A stretch of DNA of 64,000 nucleotides from an uncultured Paracoccaceae bacterium (GTDB lineage: Bacteria > Pseudomonadota > Alphaproteobacteria > Rhodobacterales > Rhodobacteraceae). The position numbers and the translations under genes were made by a program. The DNA is taken from the NCBI GenBank assembly GCA_947500055.1, contig CANMQO010000006.1, positions 124,001 to 188,000 on the forward strand. Direction: 5' to 3'. Of this stretch, positions 41,491-49,894 are shown piece after piece. The notes under the pieces were generated by a model. The model ran no database searches. It saw nothing but the letters and a program-made list of their open reading frames with translations, and was not told the DNA's origin. Each line of letters opens with the position of its first letter. Positions within the stretch are counted from its first letter, which is position 1.

Positions 41491-42753
41491 ATGCATTCCA
41501 TTCTCAAGACGTCGCTTGCGGCGTTCGTTGCTGCTGGCGTGACAGCATCAACCGCAGTCGCAGACGGCCACGCGCTCTCTGGCGAATTCAAGATCATCTC
41601 TGACATGTCGAACCCTGCACCGCGGGCCGTGATGGAAGGCCTGGTGGAGGATTTTGGTGCGCTGCACCCCGGGCTGGACATCGAACTGACCATCGTTGAC
41701 CGCGAGGCCTGGAAAACACAGATCCGCAACGCATTGGGTGCCAACCCGCCGGATGTTGTGAACTGGTATGCCGCCAACCGGATGCGCCCCTATGTCGATG
41801 CAGGCCTGTTTGCCGATATCTCCGACCTGTGGGCAGAGCCTGAATTCGAAGCACTGGCATCGACCAAAGGTGCGATGACGCTGGATGATAAACAGTGGGG
41901 CGTGCCCTATACCTATTACCAATGGGGTGTTTATTACCGCAAAGACATCTTCGACCAATATGGCCTGTCAGAGCCCACCACATGGGAAGAAGAAGTCGCC
42001 AACTGCCAGACACTGCTGGACAATGGCGTCAAGTGCTACACCATCGGCACCAAGTTCCTGTGGACCGCCGGTGGCTGGTTTGACTACATCAACTCGCGCA
42101 CCAATGGCTATGATTTCCACATCGCCCTGGCCCGTGGCGAGATTGAGTGGACCGATGACCGTGTCCGCCAGACATTTGCCAATTGGCGTCAGCTGATCGA
42201 TATGGGTGCCTTTATCGATGACCACCAGACCTATAGCTGGCAGGAGGCCCTGCCCTTCATGCTGAATGGCGAAGCTGCATCATACCTGATGGGCAACTTT
42301 GCGGTTGCTGCCATGCGTGATGGTGGTCTGACCGACGAGCAGCTGGATTTCTATCAGTTCCCCGTCATCAACCCGGATGTGGATTATGCGGAGGATGCGC
42401 CAACGGACACGTTCCACATCGCATCGGGCGCGCAGAATGTTGATGCCGCCAAGGAATTCCTGCGCTTTGTCACCTCGGCTGATGTCCAGACCGAAATCAA
42501 TGGCGGCGACGCACTGGGTCAGTTGCCCGTGAACGCCAACGCGTCCATCGACGCCGACAAGTTCCTTGAGCAGGGTTTTGAGATGCTGTCAGGCAACGCT
42601 GGCGGCGGTATCATGCAGTTCTTTGACCGCGATTTTGACGCCGAGATGGCATCGGTCGGTATGGAAGGCCTGCAGGAGTTCATGGTGTTCCCGGACAATC
42701 TGGATGACATCCTGGCCCGCCTGGAAGAGACCCGTCAGCGGATCTACAACTAA
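41491..42753 (+). CDS. Galactoside ABC transporter substrate-binding protein
   Basis: This 420-residue family-1 extracellular solute-binding protein has a signal peptide at residues 1-25 (MHSILKTSLAAFVAAGVTA, cleavage near AVA-DG). The mature part shows VVNWYAANRMRPYVDAGLF and WGVPYTYYQWGVYYR. GGGAGG nine bases upstream sets the ATG at 41491. It is first in the sugar operon. The alpha- and beta-galactosidases downstream suggest galactosides such as raffinose, melibiose or lactose as ligand, but the sequence does not decide. Confidence 0.9.
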   Translation: MHSILKTSLAAFVAAGVTASTAVADGHALSGEFKIISDMSNPAPRAVMEGLVEDFGALHPGLDIELTIVDREAWKTQIRNALGANPPDVVNWYAANRMRPYVDAGLFADISDLWAEPEFEALASTKGAMTLDDKQWGVPYTYYQWGVYYRKDIFDQYGLSEPTTWEEEVANCQTLLDNGVKCYTIGTKFLWTAGGWFDYINSRTNGYDFHIALARGEIEWTDDRVRQTFANWRQLIDMGAFIDDHQTYSWQEALPFMLNGEAASYLMGNFAVAAMRDGGLTDEQLDFYQFPVINPDVDYAEDAPTDTFHIASGAQNVDAAKEFLRFVTSADVQTEINGGDALGQLPVNANASIDADKFLEQGFEMLSGNAGGGIMQFFDRDFDAEMASVGMEGLQEFMVFPDNLDDILARLEETRQRIYN

Positions 42754-42757
42754 TCAG

Positions 42758-42790
42758 GTAAGATGGGTTTAAACCCATCTTACGTCGTTG
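42758..42790. repeat. Perfect 26-bp palindrome in a 33-bp repeat, copy 1
   Basis: GTAAGATGGGTTT followed by its exact reverse complement fills 42758-42783. The next seven bases (GTCGTTG) are also shared with a second copy at 55719-55751. It begins four bases after the binding-protein stop and precedes the permease gene, so it may set the ratio of binding protein to permease. Confidence 0.9.
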
Positions 42791-42881
42791 CATCCGTCTT
42801 GCCAGAAGGCGGATGCAACCCTCAACCCATCCGCAAGGCCTGACGGCTTTTCGCATGTGTTGACCCATCAGGAGAGACGCC

Positions 42882-43829
42882 ATGTCGGTTTCCCCGACCG
42901 TTCCCAGCACGACCCCGCAACGCGGCTGGTATAAGCGCAACGAGATTGCGATCACGCCATGGCTGTTCCTGCTGCCAGCAATGCTGTTTTTCGCCGTTTA
43001 CGTGATCATCCCCATTGGCCAGTCATTCTGGATTTCGTTCCACCAATGGGACGGTTTGGGCGACAAGACTTGGGTTGGTACGGCCAATTACGAACGCCTG
43101 CTTGGTATTGGCGAGCAGAATATCGACCGTAAATTCGAAGTGTCATTCTGGAACAACCTGCGCTGGCTGATCCTGTATCTTCTGGCCATTCCGGCCGGTC
43201 TCTTTATCGCGTTGTTCCTGAACCAGACAGTGTTTGGCATCCGTCTTTACAAATCGCTGTTCTTCTTCCCCTTCGTGATATCGCAGGTTGTGGTCGGTCT
43301 GGTGTTTTCGTGGTTCTATCTTCCCAATGTCGGGCTTTTTGACGTGATCACCGGCTGGTTCGGCATTGATGTACGCGGCGGTATTCTGGGCAACCCCAGC
43401 ACGGCAACCTATGGCATCATCGCCGCCGGCCTGTGGCCACAGACCGCCTATTGCATGATCCTCTATCTGACCGGTCTGAATGCGGTGGATCCCGAGCAGG
43501 TGGAAGCGGCCCGCCTTGACGGTGCCAAAGGCCGCAAGATGCTGTGGTATGTGATCCTGCCCCAATTGAAGCCTGCCACGTTCATTGCCTTCGTGGTGAC
43601 AATCATCGGTGCCCTTCGCTCCTTTGACCTGATCAGCGTGATGACCAATGGTGGCCCGTTCGGCTCTACCCGGGTTCTTTCCTTCTACATGTTCGAGGAA
43701 TCATTGTCTGAATTCGGCTTCCGCATGGGATATGGGGCGGCTATCGCCGTTGTCCTGTTCTTCATCATGCTGGGTTTTATCGTCTACTTCCTGTGGTCCA
43801 TGTACCAAGATGAAAAGGGAGCGCACTGA
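42882..43829 (+). CDS. Sugar ABC transporter permease, MalF/UgpA type
   Basis: This 315-residue permease of six helices has the CUT1 EAA loop (EQVEAARLDGAKGRKMLWYVILPQLKP) in the second half. FWISFHQWDG and NNLRWLILYLLAIPAGLFIAL are typical of the first-subunit type. It is paired with the following permease, sharing one base with its ATG. Ligand is inferred from the galactosidase genes in the operon. Confidence 0.92.
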   Translation: MSVSPTVPSTTPQRGWYKRNEIAITPWLFLLPAMLFFAVYVIIPIGQSFWISFHQWDGLGDKTWVGTANYERLLGIGEQNIDRKFEVSFWNNLRWLILYLLAIPAGLFIALFLNQTVFGIRLYKSLFFFPFVISQVVVGLVFSWFYLPNVGLFDVITGWFGIDVRGGILGNPSTATYGIIAAGLWPQTAYCMILYLTGLNAVDPEQVEAARLDGAKGRKMLWYVILPQLKPATFIAFVVTIIGALRSFDLISVMTNGGPFGSTRVLSFYMFEESLSEFGFRMGYGAAIAVVLFFIMLGFIVYFLWSMYQDEKGAH

Positions 43830-44677
43830 TGTTTCCGACACCAATTGAAAAACGCCCCCGCTCCGCGCAGATCACCTATCAGGCGTTCCTGCCTGTTGCG
43901 CTGATCCTCTGGCTCTTGCCATTGCTGGCGGTCGCCCTCTTCTCGATCAAGCCCGACGCCGATTTCACCAACGGCAATTATTGGGGGGTTCCCAGCAGTT
44001 TCGAGGCCTTCACCAATTACGGCAAGGTGTTCTTTGAATCGAATATGCCCCGCTATCTGCTGAATTCGCTTTTCATCACGATCCCGACGGTGATCGGCGC
44101 AGTGGCCCTGTCCTGCATGGCGGGGTTTGCGCTCGGTGTTTACAAGTTCAAGGGCAACCTTCTGATCTTTTTCATCTTCATTGCCGGAAACTTTGTCCCA
44201 TTCCAGATCCTGATGGTACCGGTCCGCGACCTGACCGTCAGCATGAACCTTTATGACACCAAACTGGGGTTGGTCCTGTTCCATGTTGCCTTCCAAACGG
44301 GCTTCTGCACCCTCTTCATGCGCAACTTCATCCGCGCCCTGCCCTTCCCTTTGATCGAGGCCGCCCGCGTCGAAGGCGTTGCCGAATGGCGTATCTTTCT
44401 CTACGTGGTTCTGCCGCTGATGAAGCCCGCGCTGGCCGCATTGGCTGTCCTGATCTTTACCTTCATCTGGAACGATTATTTCTGGGCCGTTGTCCTGACC
44501 CAGGGCCCCGATGCCCAGCCGGTCACCGCCGGGATTACCGAGTTCAATTCACAGTTCCGCGCCGCCTATCATTTGATGAGCGCGGGTTCCATTGTTGCCG
44601 CCCTTCCCCCTGTCGCGATGTTCTTTCTGATGCAGAAACACTTTATCGCGGGTCTCACACTCGGGGCCGTAAAGTAA
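43829..44677 (+). CDS. Sugar ABC transporter permease, MalG/UgpE type
   Basis: This 282-residue permease of six helices has the EAA loop FPLIEAARVEGVAEWRIFLY and ends ALPPVAMFFLMQKHFIAGLTLGAVK, the usual MalG-type C-terminus that contacts the ATPase. The ATG overlaps the previous stop by one base. It is the second half of the permease dimer and is followed seven bases later by the alpha-galactosidase. Confidence 0.93.
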   Translation: MFPTPIEKRPRSAQITYQAFLPVALILWLLPLLAVALFSIKPDADFTNGNYWGVPSSFEAFTNYGKVFFESNMPRYLLNSLFITIPTVIGAVALSCMAGFALGVYKFKGNLLIFFIFIAGNFVPFQILMVPVRDLTVSMNLYDTKLGLVLFHVAFQTGFCTLFMRNFIRALPFPLIEAARVEGVAEWRIFLYVVLPLMKPALAALAVLIFTFIWNDYFWAVVLTQGPDAQPVTAGITEFNSQFRAAYHLMSAGSIVAALPPVAMFFLMQKHFIAGLTLGAVK

Positions 44678-44684
44678 GAACACC

Positions 44685-46766
44685 ATGAACCGTACTTATC
44701 GTATTGATGATGGCCGCCAGACACTTGTCTTGGCGGCCAGAAACGACCGCCTGCCCGAGGTCGTCTATTGGGGTGCCGTGCTGCCGCATGGCGAGGATTT
44801 GAACACGCTGCACGCCGCCCACGCGATCGATGTCACCGGCGGCATGCTGGACGAAAACCCGGATCTGTCGATCTGTCCGGAGGCGACCCGCAGCTTCCCC
44901 GGCCAGCCGGGCCTGATTGTGCGTGATACCGATGGCACGCCGCTGCTGCCGAAGTTCTGTTTCGAAAGCGTCGAACAGAACGGCACGCTGGAGCTGACCT
45001 ATGCCGACAAGGCCAATGGTCTGACCTTGACGGTCAGTTTTGTCAGCGACACCGAAACCCGTATCATCACCTGCCAGACCACGCTGGATGCAACCCGCCC
45101 TGTCCATCTGCACTGGCTCGCAGCACCGGTCCTGCCCGGACCACAGCAGTCGGACGAGATGATTGATGTCTCTGGCCGCTGGTGTGGGGAATTCCAACTC
45201 TCGCGCACCGCCTGGGCGCCGGGCATGCGTTACCGCGAAAACCGGACCGGCCGCACGGGCCATGAGCATTTCCCGGGCCTGATCGTGCCTTGTCGCGGTG
45301 CGACCAATACCGAAGGGGAGGCTTACGCTTTCCACTACGGCTGGTCCGGCGGGCACAAGATGATTGCCGAGGAACTACAAGATGGCCGCCGCCAGATCCA
45401 ATGGGGTCACGCCGCGCGGATGGAAACGGAGGCCGCAACGCAGTTCAAGACCGCGCCGCTTTACATCGCCTATTCCGACCGGGGTTTGAACGGCTGCGCC
45501 GTGGCGTTCCAACGCCACCTGCGCGACCGGATCGTCACCTGGCCCAAACCCAGCGCGCCGCGCCCGGTACATTACAATTGCTGGGAAGCGGTCTATTTCG
45601 ACCACAAACTGCCCGTGTTGCAGGATATCGCGGACCGCGCGGCGACCTTGGGCGCGGAGCGTTTCGTGCTGGATGATGGCTGGTTCGGCAATCGCGATGA
45701 CGACACAAGGTCCCTGTCCGATTGGGAGGTTGATCCGCGCAAATATCCTGACGGGCTGCACCCGCTGATTGATCATGTGCATGCCCTTGGCATGACCTTC
45801 GGCATCTGGTTCGAGCCTGAGATGATCAACGAAGACAGCGACATTCACCGCGCCCATCCCGACTGGGTTTTCGGGGCGGAGGACCAGACGCTGGGCCGTC
45901 AGCAAAAAGCGCTGAACATGGCCAGCCCGGAGGTCCGTGATTTCCTTTATGATCGGATGTCAGCGATCCTGCGCGATCACAAGATCGACTATATCAAGTG
46001 GGACCATAACCGGGTGCTGCCCATGCCTGATGCGGCGCAGACCCGCGGCTCTTACGCCCTGATCGACCGGCTGCGCGCTGATTTTCCGCATGTGGAGATT
46101 GAAAGCTGCGCTTCGGGGGGCGGTCGCATTGATTTTGGCATTCTGGAACGGACACAGCGGGTCTGGTTGTCCGACAGCAACGACGCGCTGGAGCGGCTGC
46201 GCATTCAACATGATGCGGCGCTGTTTCTGCCGCTCGCGGTCACCGGCAGCCATGTTGGCCCGCGCGTTTGCCATACATCGGGCCGCACGCTCGATATCAG
46301 CTTCCGCGCATGGGTGGCCGCCCAGCGCCATATGGGGTTCGAGATGGACCCGCGCGAGCTGGATGAACATGAAACAGTGATCCTGAAAGAGGTCACAAGC
46401 TGGTGGAAACACCACCGCCACTGGATGCAGACAGCCGACATCCTGCGGCTGGACAGTGCCGATCCGGCGGTGATGGCTGAACAGCAACTGGCCCGCGACA
46501 AGACCCGCTTTGTCGTCTTTGCCGGCAAGGCCGCGACAAGCGCACAGATCGCACCGCGGCCGTTGCGGCTCACCGCGCTCGACCCCGATGCCACATATCG
46601 CATCAGCCTGATCAACCGCGACAGCGCACCGCGCCTGTCACGCGGCAATCCGATCCTGAAAGCAAAGGCAATGGACGTCTCTGGTACCTACCTGATGCGC
46701 CATGGGATAACACTGCCCTGGTCCTTCCCCGAGCGGATGTGGGTGCTGGAAGGAGAGCGGCTATGA
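44685..46766 (+). CDS. GH36 alpha-galactosidase
   Basis: This 693-residue glycoside hydrolase of family 36 has no signal peptide, so it acts on imported sugars. The nucleophile Asp is D440 in IKWDHNR, and the acid/base Asp is D483 in SCASGGGRIDFG. RFVLDDGWFGNRDDD and WFEPEMINEDSD are further family motifs. An N-terminal beta-sandwich (about 1-290) precedes the barrel. It would release galactose from raffinose-family sugars or galactosylglycerol. Its stop overlaps the SDR start by ATGA. Confidence 0.93.
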   Translation: MNRTYRIDDGRQTLVLAARNDRLPEVVYWGAVLPHGEDLNTLHAAHAIDVTGGMLDENPDLSICPEATRSFPGQPGLIVRDTDGTPLLPKFCFESVEQNGTLELTYADKANGLTLTVSFVSDTETRIITCQTTLDATRPVHLHWLAAPVLPGPQQSDEMIDVSGRWCGEFQLSRTAWAPGMRYRENRTGRTGHEHFPGLIVPCRGATNTEGEAYAFHYGWSGGHKMIAEELQDGRRQIQWGHAARMETEAATQFKTAPLYIAYSDRGLNGCAVAFQRHLRDRIVTWPKPSAPRPVHYNCWEAVYFDHKLPVLQDIADRAATLGAERFVLDDGWFGNRDDDTRSLSDWEVDPRKYPDGLHPLIDHVHALGMTFGIWFEPEMINEDSDIHRAHPDWVFGAEDQTLGRQQKALNMASPEVRDFLYDRMSAILRDHKIDYIKWDHNRVLPMPDAAQTRGSYALIDRLRADFPHVEIESCASGGGRIDFGILERTQRVWLSDSNDALERLRIQHDAALFLPLAVTGSHVGPRVCHTSGRTLDISFRAWVAAQRHMGFEMDPRELDEHETVILKEVTSWWKHHRHWMQTADILRLDSADPAVMAEQQLARDKTRFVVFAGKAATSAQIAPRPLRLTALDPDATYRISLINRDSAPRLSRGNPILKAKAMDVSGTYLMRHGITLPWSFPERMWVLEGERL

Positions 46767-47521
46767 ACACCACGTTTCACGACCTTAGGGACGCATCCAT
46801 CTTCATCACCGGCGGCGGGAACGGAATCGGGGCGGCCTTGACAGAAGGGTTCCTTGCACAAGGGGCCAGGGTCGCCTTTGTGGGTCGATCCGATGCCAGC
46901 GCATTTGTCGAGGCGATGGACAAGGCCTATGGCAACCGCCCGCTGTTCATTCAATGCGACATCACCGACACTGCCGCCTTACAGGCTGCGATGGAACGGG
47001 CGGCAGAGATACATGGCCCATTCGCAGCCCTGATCAACAATGCCGCCAATGACATGCGCTTTGACGCGATGGATATCACGCCGGAAATCTGGGACGACAG
47101 CCAGGCGGTGAACTTCAAGGCCTATTTCTTTGCCTGCCAGAAAGCGGCGGAGCTGATGGCCGATAAAGGATCGATCATCAACTTTTCATCCATCACCTAC
47201 ATGATGGGTGCGGCAGGCATGGTCCCCTATGTCAGTGCCAATGCAGGGATCACCGGCATGACCCGCGCGCTCGCCCGGGAATGGGGATCAAAGGGGATAC
47301 GGGTCAACGCCATTGCTCCCGGCTGGGTCTTTACCGAAAAACAGGAGACCATGTGGGCCACGCCCGCGGCGAAAGCCGCCTTTCTGGACAAACAATGCCT
47401 GAAAGAGTTTATCCAGCCACGGGATATGGTCGGCGGCACGCTCTTTCTTGCGTCCTCTGCTTCGGCCATGATGACAGGGCAGGTGATGGTGATCGACGCA
47501 GGGGTGGTACACGCAGGATGA
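46763..47521 (+). CDS. SDR-type sugar dehydrogenase lacking the catalytic lysine
   Basis: This 252-residue SDR has cofactor motif TGGGNGIG near residue 17 and NNAAND mid-protein. By position it should oxidise galactose to galactonolactone with NAD(P)+. Ser143 (NFSSIT) and Tyr156 are present, but the YxxxK motif reads YVSAN, with Asn160 in place of Lys. The codon is AAT, so no sequencing slip is evident. The C-terminus (MTGQVMVIDAGVVHAG) is normal for sugar dehydrogenases. It overlaps its neighbours by ATGA on both sides. Substrate is inferred from the operon. Confidence 0.8.
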   Translation: MNTTFHDLRDASIFITGGGNGIGAALTEGFLAQGARVAFVGRSDASAFVEAMDKAYGNRPLFIQCDITDTAALQAAMERAAEIHGPFAALINNAANDMRFDAMDITPEIWDDSQAVNFKAYFFACQKAAELMADKGSIINFSSITYMMGAAGMVPYVSANAGITGMTRALAREWGSKGIRVNAIAPGWVFTEKQETMWATPAAKAAFLDKQCLKEFIQPRDMVGGTLFLASSASAMMTGQVMVIDAGVVHAG

Positions 47522-48417
47522 GCGATGTGAAGGCAGATTGGATTGCGGTAGATTGGGGCACGTCGCAGCTGCGCGCATGGGCAATGTCAGCATCCGGCAC
47601 AGTGCTGGCCGAGGCGCAATCAGACAACGGCATGAGCACACTGGCCGGCGATGGGTTTGAGCCCGCATTGCTTGACCTTGTTGCCCGCTGGATCGATGGG
47701 CCCACCACTGTCATTGCCTGCGGCATGGTTGGCTCTCGTCAGGGTTGGGTCGAGGCCCCATATTCCACCGTGCCCTGTCCCGCCTTGCCAGATGGGTTCG
47801 CCAGGGCCGCTGTCCAACATCCCGACCTGCAGGTCCATGTGATCCCCGGTATCAAGCAACCCAATCCCGCGGACGTGATGCGCGGCGAGGAAACCCAGAT
47901 CGCGGGGTTTCTGGCCCGAAACAAGAACTGGGATGGGGTGATCTGCCTGCCCGGCACCCATACCAAATGGGTACATGTCAGTGCCGATGAGGTGGTCAGT
48001 TTTCAGACGTTCATGACCGGCGAACTTTTTGCGACGATCAGCGAACAAACGGTGCTGCGCCATTCGATCGCTGCCGAAGGTTGGGATGATGATGCTTTCA
48101 CAGCCGCTGTTGACGAAGCAATGGCGCGCCCCGAACGGCTGGCCGCGCGCCTTTTTGCGCTACGTGCCGAAGGTCTGTTGAACGCTCTGCCCGGCAGTGC
48201 CGCGCGCGCGCGCCTGTCCGGCCTTTTGATCGGCGCCGAACTTGCTGCGGCCAAACCTTATTGGCTGGGCCAGCAGATTGCCGTGATCGGGGCCGGTGGC
48301 CTGTCGAAACTTTATGTCGGTGCGCTCGCCGCTCAACACGCCCCCGCCGCGCAGGTGCAAGGTGACGCCATCACCATTGCGGGTCTGACCGCCGCCTATG
48401 CCCGCCTGAAAGGATAG
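47518..48417 (+). CDS. dgoK: 2-dehydro-3-deoxygalactonokinase
   Basis: This 299-residue kinase phosphorylates 2-keto-3-deoxygalactonate. It opens WIAVDWGTSQLRAWAM, the DgoK phosphate motif. CGMVGSRQGWVEAPYSTVPC and CLPGTHTKWVHVSADEVVSFQTFMTGE-type segments (split here as CLPGTHTKWV and FQTFMTGELFA) follow. The ATG at 47518 overlaps the SDR stop. It ends four bases before dgoA, the next enzyme of the pathway. Confidence 0.93.
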   Translation: MSDVKADWIAVDWGTSQLRAWAMSASGTVLAEAQSDNGMSTLAGDGFEPALLDLVARWIDGPTTVIACGMVGSRQGWVEAPYSTVPCPALPDGFARAAVQHPDLQVHVIPGIKQPNPADVMRGEETQIAGFLARNKNWDGVICLPGTHTKWVHVSADEVVSFQTFMTGELFATISEQTVLRHSIAAEGWDDDAFTAAVDEAMARPERLAARLFALRAEGLLNALPGSAARARLSGLLIGAELAAAKPYWLGQQIAVIGAGGLSKLYVGALAAQHAPAAQVQGDAITIAGLTAAYARLKG

Positions 48418-48420
48418 TAC

Positions 48421-49026
48421 ATGTCACGCCCCCTGATCGCCATTTTACGCGGCATCACCCCGCCCGAGGCCGTGCCCATGGCCGCTGCCCTGATCGACGC
48501 AGGCATCACCAGGATCGAGGTGCCGCTCAACTCTCCCGATCCGTTCGACAGCATCAAGGCGATGGTCGATGCGTATGGGGACGATGCCCTGATAGGTGCA
48601 GGCACGGTCCTGTCCACCGATGATGTGGGCCGGGTCGCGCAAGCGGGGGGCAGGCTGATCGTGTCGCCCAACTGTGACCAGCGGGTGATTGTCGCCACCA
48701 AAACCGCTGGCATGCAAAGCTGGCCAGGGGTCATGACCCCAACGGAGTGTTTCGCCGCACTCAAGGCCGGTGCCGATGGGCTCAAAATTTTCCCCGCCAG
48801 CCTGCTTGGCCCCGATGGGATCAGGGCGATCCGCGCGATCCTGCCGAAAGGCACGCAGGTTTACGCCGTGGGCGGCGCGGGGGCGGACAATTTCGCCCAA
48901 TGGATGGCAGCCAGTGCGGATGGCTTTGGCATCGGCTCCGCCCTTTACAAACCGGGCCTTTCAGTGGCCGAGGTGGCCAACCGCGCCAAGAACATGGTTG
49001 CCGCCTATGACGAGGCCGCATCATGA
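48421..49026 (+). CDS. dgoA: 2-dehydro-3-deoxy-6-phosphogalactonate aldolase
   Basis: This 201-residue class I aldolase of the KDPG/KDPGal family splits its substrate into pyruvate and glyceraldehyde 3-phosphate. [17 protein letters not shown], the glutamate in [11 protein letters not shown], and the Schiff-base lysine in [17 protein letters not shown] are visible. Following dgoK, it is read as the galactonate rather than gluconate enzyme. It overlaps the lactonase gene by ATGA. Confidence 0.92.
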   Translation: MSRPLIAILRGITPPEAVPMAAALIDAGITRIEVPLNSPDPFDSIKAMVDAYGDDALIGAGTVLSTDDVGRVAQAGGRLIVSPNCDQRVIVATKTAGMQSWPGVMTPTECFAALKAGADGLKIFPASLLGPDGIRAIRAILPKGTQVYAVGGAGADNFAQWMAASADGFGIGSALYKPGLSVAEVANRAKNMVAAYDEAAS

Positions 49027-49844
49027 TTTTTGACAACATCCAATGTCAGTTGGGCGAAGGACCATTGTGGCACCCTGAGCGCAAACAGCTCTTCTGGTTT
49101 GATATCCTCGGTCATCGGCTGCACACCAAGGGCCAGCATTGGCAATTCGACACCTATGTCAGCGCGGCAGGCTGGGTGGACCCGGACACGTTGCTTGTCG
49201 CCTCCGCTCGCGCGCTGCATCGGTTCGACATCACTTCAGGCGATCAGACGGAACTTTGCCCGCTGGAGGCCGACAACCCGACTACGCGCTCCAACGACGG
49301 GCGCGCCGACCCGCAAGGCGGTTTTTGGATCGGCACGATGGGGATCGAGGCCGAAAAACACGCGGGCGCGATCTATCGCTATTACAAGGACGAGTTGCGC
49401 CAGCTTTTCGCACCGATCACGATCAGCAATGCGATCTGTTTCGCCCCGGATGGCAAGACCGCCTATTTCACCGATACCCCGACACAGCGGATCATGCGGG
49501 TTACCTTGGACACCGACGGCTGGCCAATCGGCGAGCCGGTTTTGCATATCGACCTGACCGGCACGGATTTCCGGCCCGACGGTGCGGTTGTCGATGCCGC
49601 AGGCAACCTTTGGAATGCGCAATGGGGCACGTCGCGCATCGCAGGCTACACGCCCGATGGCCGCTTCATCAAAGCGCATTCTTTCCCGGCAAGACAAACC
49701 TCCTGCCCGGCATTTGGCGGGCCTGATTTGCAAACGCTCTATTGCACCTCTGCCGCCGTTGGGTTGACCGGTGACGACGAAGGCAGGACCTTCGCCATCG
49801 AAACGGATATCATCGGTCAGGCGGAGCATCAGGTGCTCCTCTGA
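49023..49844 (+). CDS. SMP-30/gluconolactonase family sugar lactonase
   Basis: This 273-residue six-bladed beta-propeller has [20 protein letters not shown] (first metal ligand Glu), the metal Asn/Asp in [17 protein letters not shown], and [18 protein letters not shown]. Members hydrolyse aldonolactones with a divalent metal. Here it should open galactonolactone made by the SDR. It starts inside the last codon of dgoA. Confidence 0.9.
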   Translation: MIFDNIQCQLGEGPLWHPERKQLFWFDILGHRLHTKGQHWQFDTYVSAAGWVDPDTLLVASARALHRFDITSGDQTELCPLEADNPTTRSNDGRADPQGGFWIGTMGIEAEKHAGAIYRYYKDELRQLFAPITISNAICFAPDGKTAYFTDTPTQRIMRVTLDTDGWPIGEPVLHIDLTGTDFRPDGAVVDAAGNLWNAQWGTSRIAGYTPDGRFIKAHSFPARQTSCPAFGGPDLQTLYCTSAAVGLTGDDEGRTFAIETDIIGQAEHQVLL

Positions 49845-49857
49845 ACTCACCTCGTCT

Positions 49858-49878
49858 ATCATTTTGCCAAAAATACTC
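49858..49878 (+). repeat. TTTTGCCAAAAATACTC element, copy before beta-galactosidase
   Basis: The 21 bases ending in this motif are identical to 36387-36407 inside the soeA-soeB gap. Here the element ends 17 bases before the GH42 ATG. TTTTG-CC-AAAA forms a small dyad. I recall similar sequences upstream of many Rhodobacterales genes, which would make it a dispersed promoter-proximal or repeat element; role unknown. Confidence 0.6.
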
Positions 49879-49894
49879 AAAAAGGCCCCGAACC

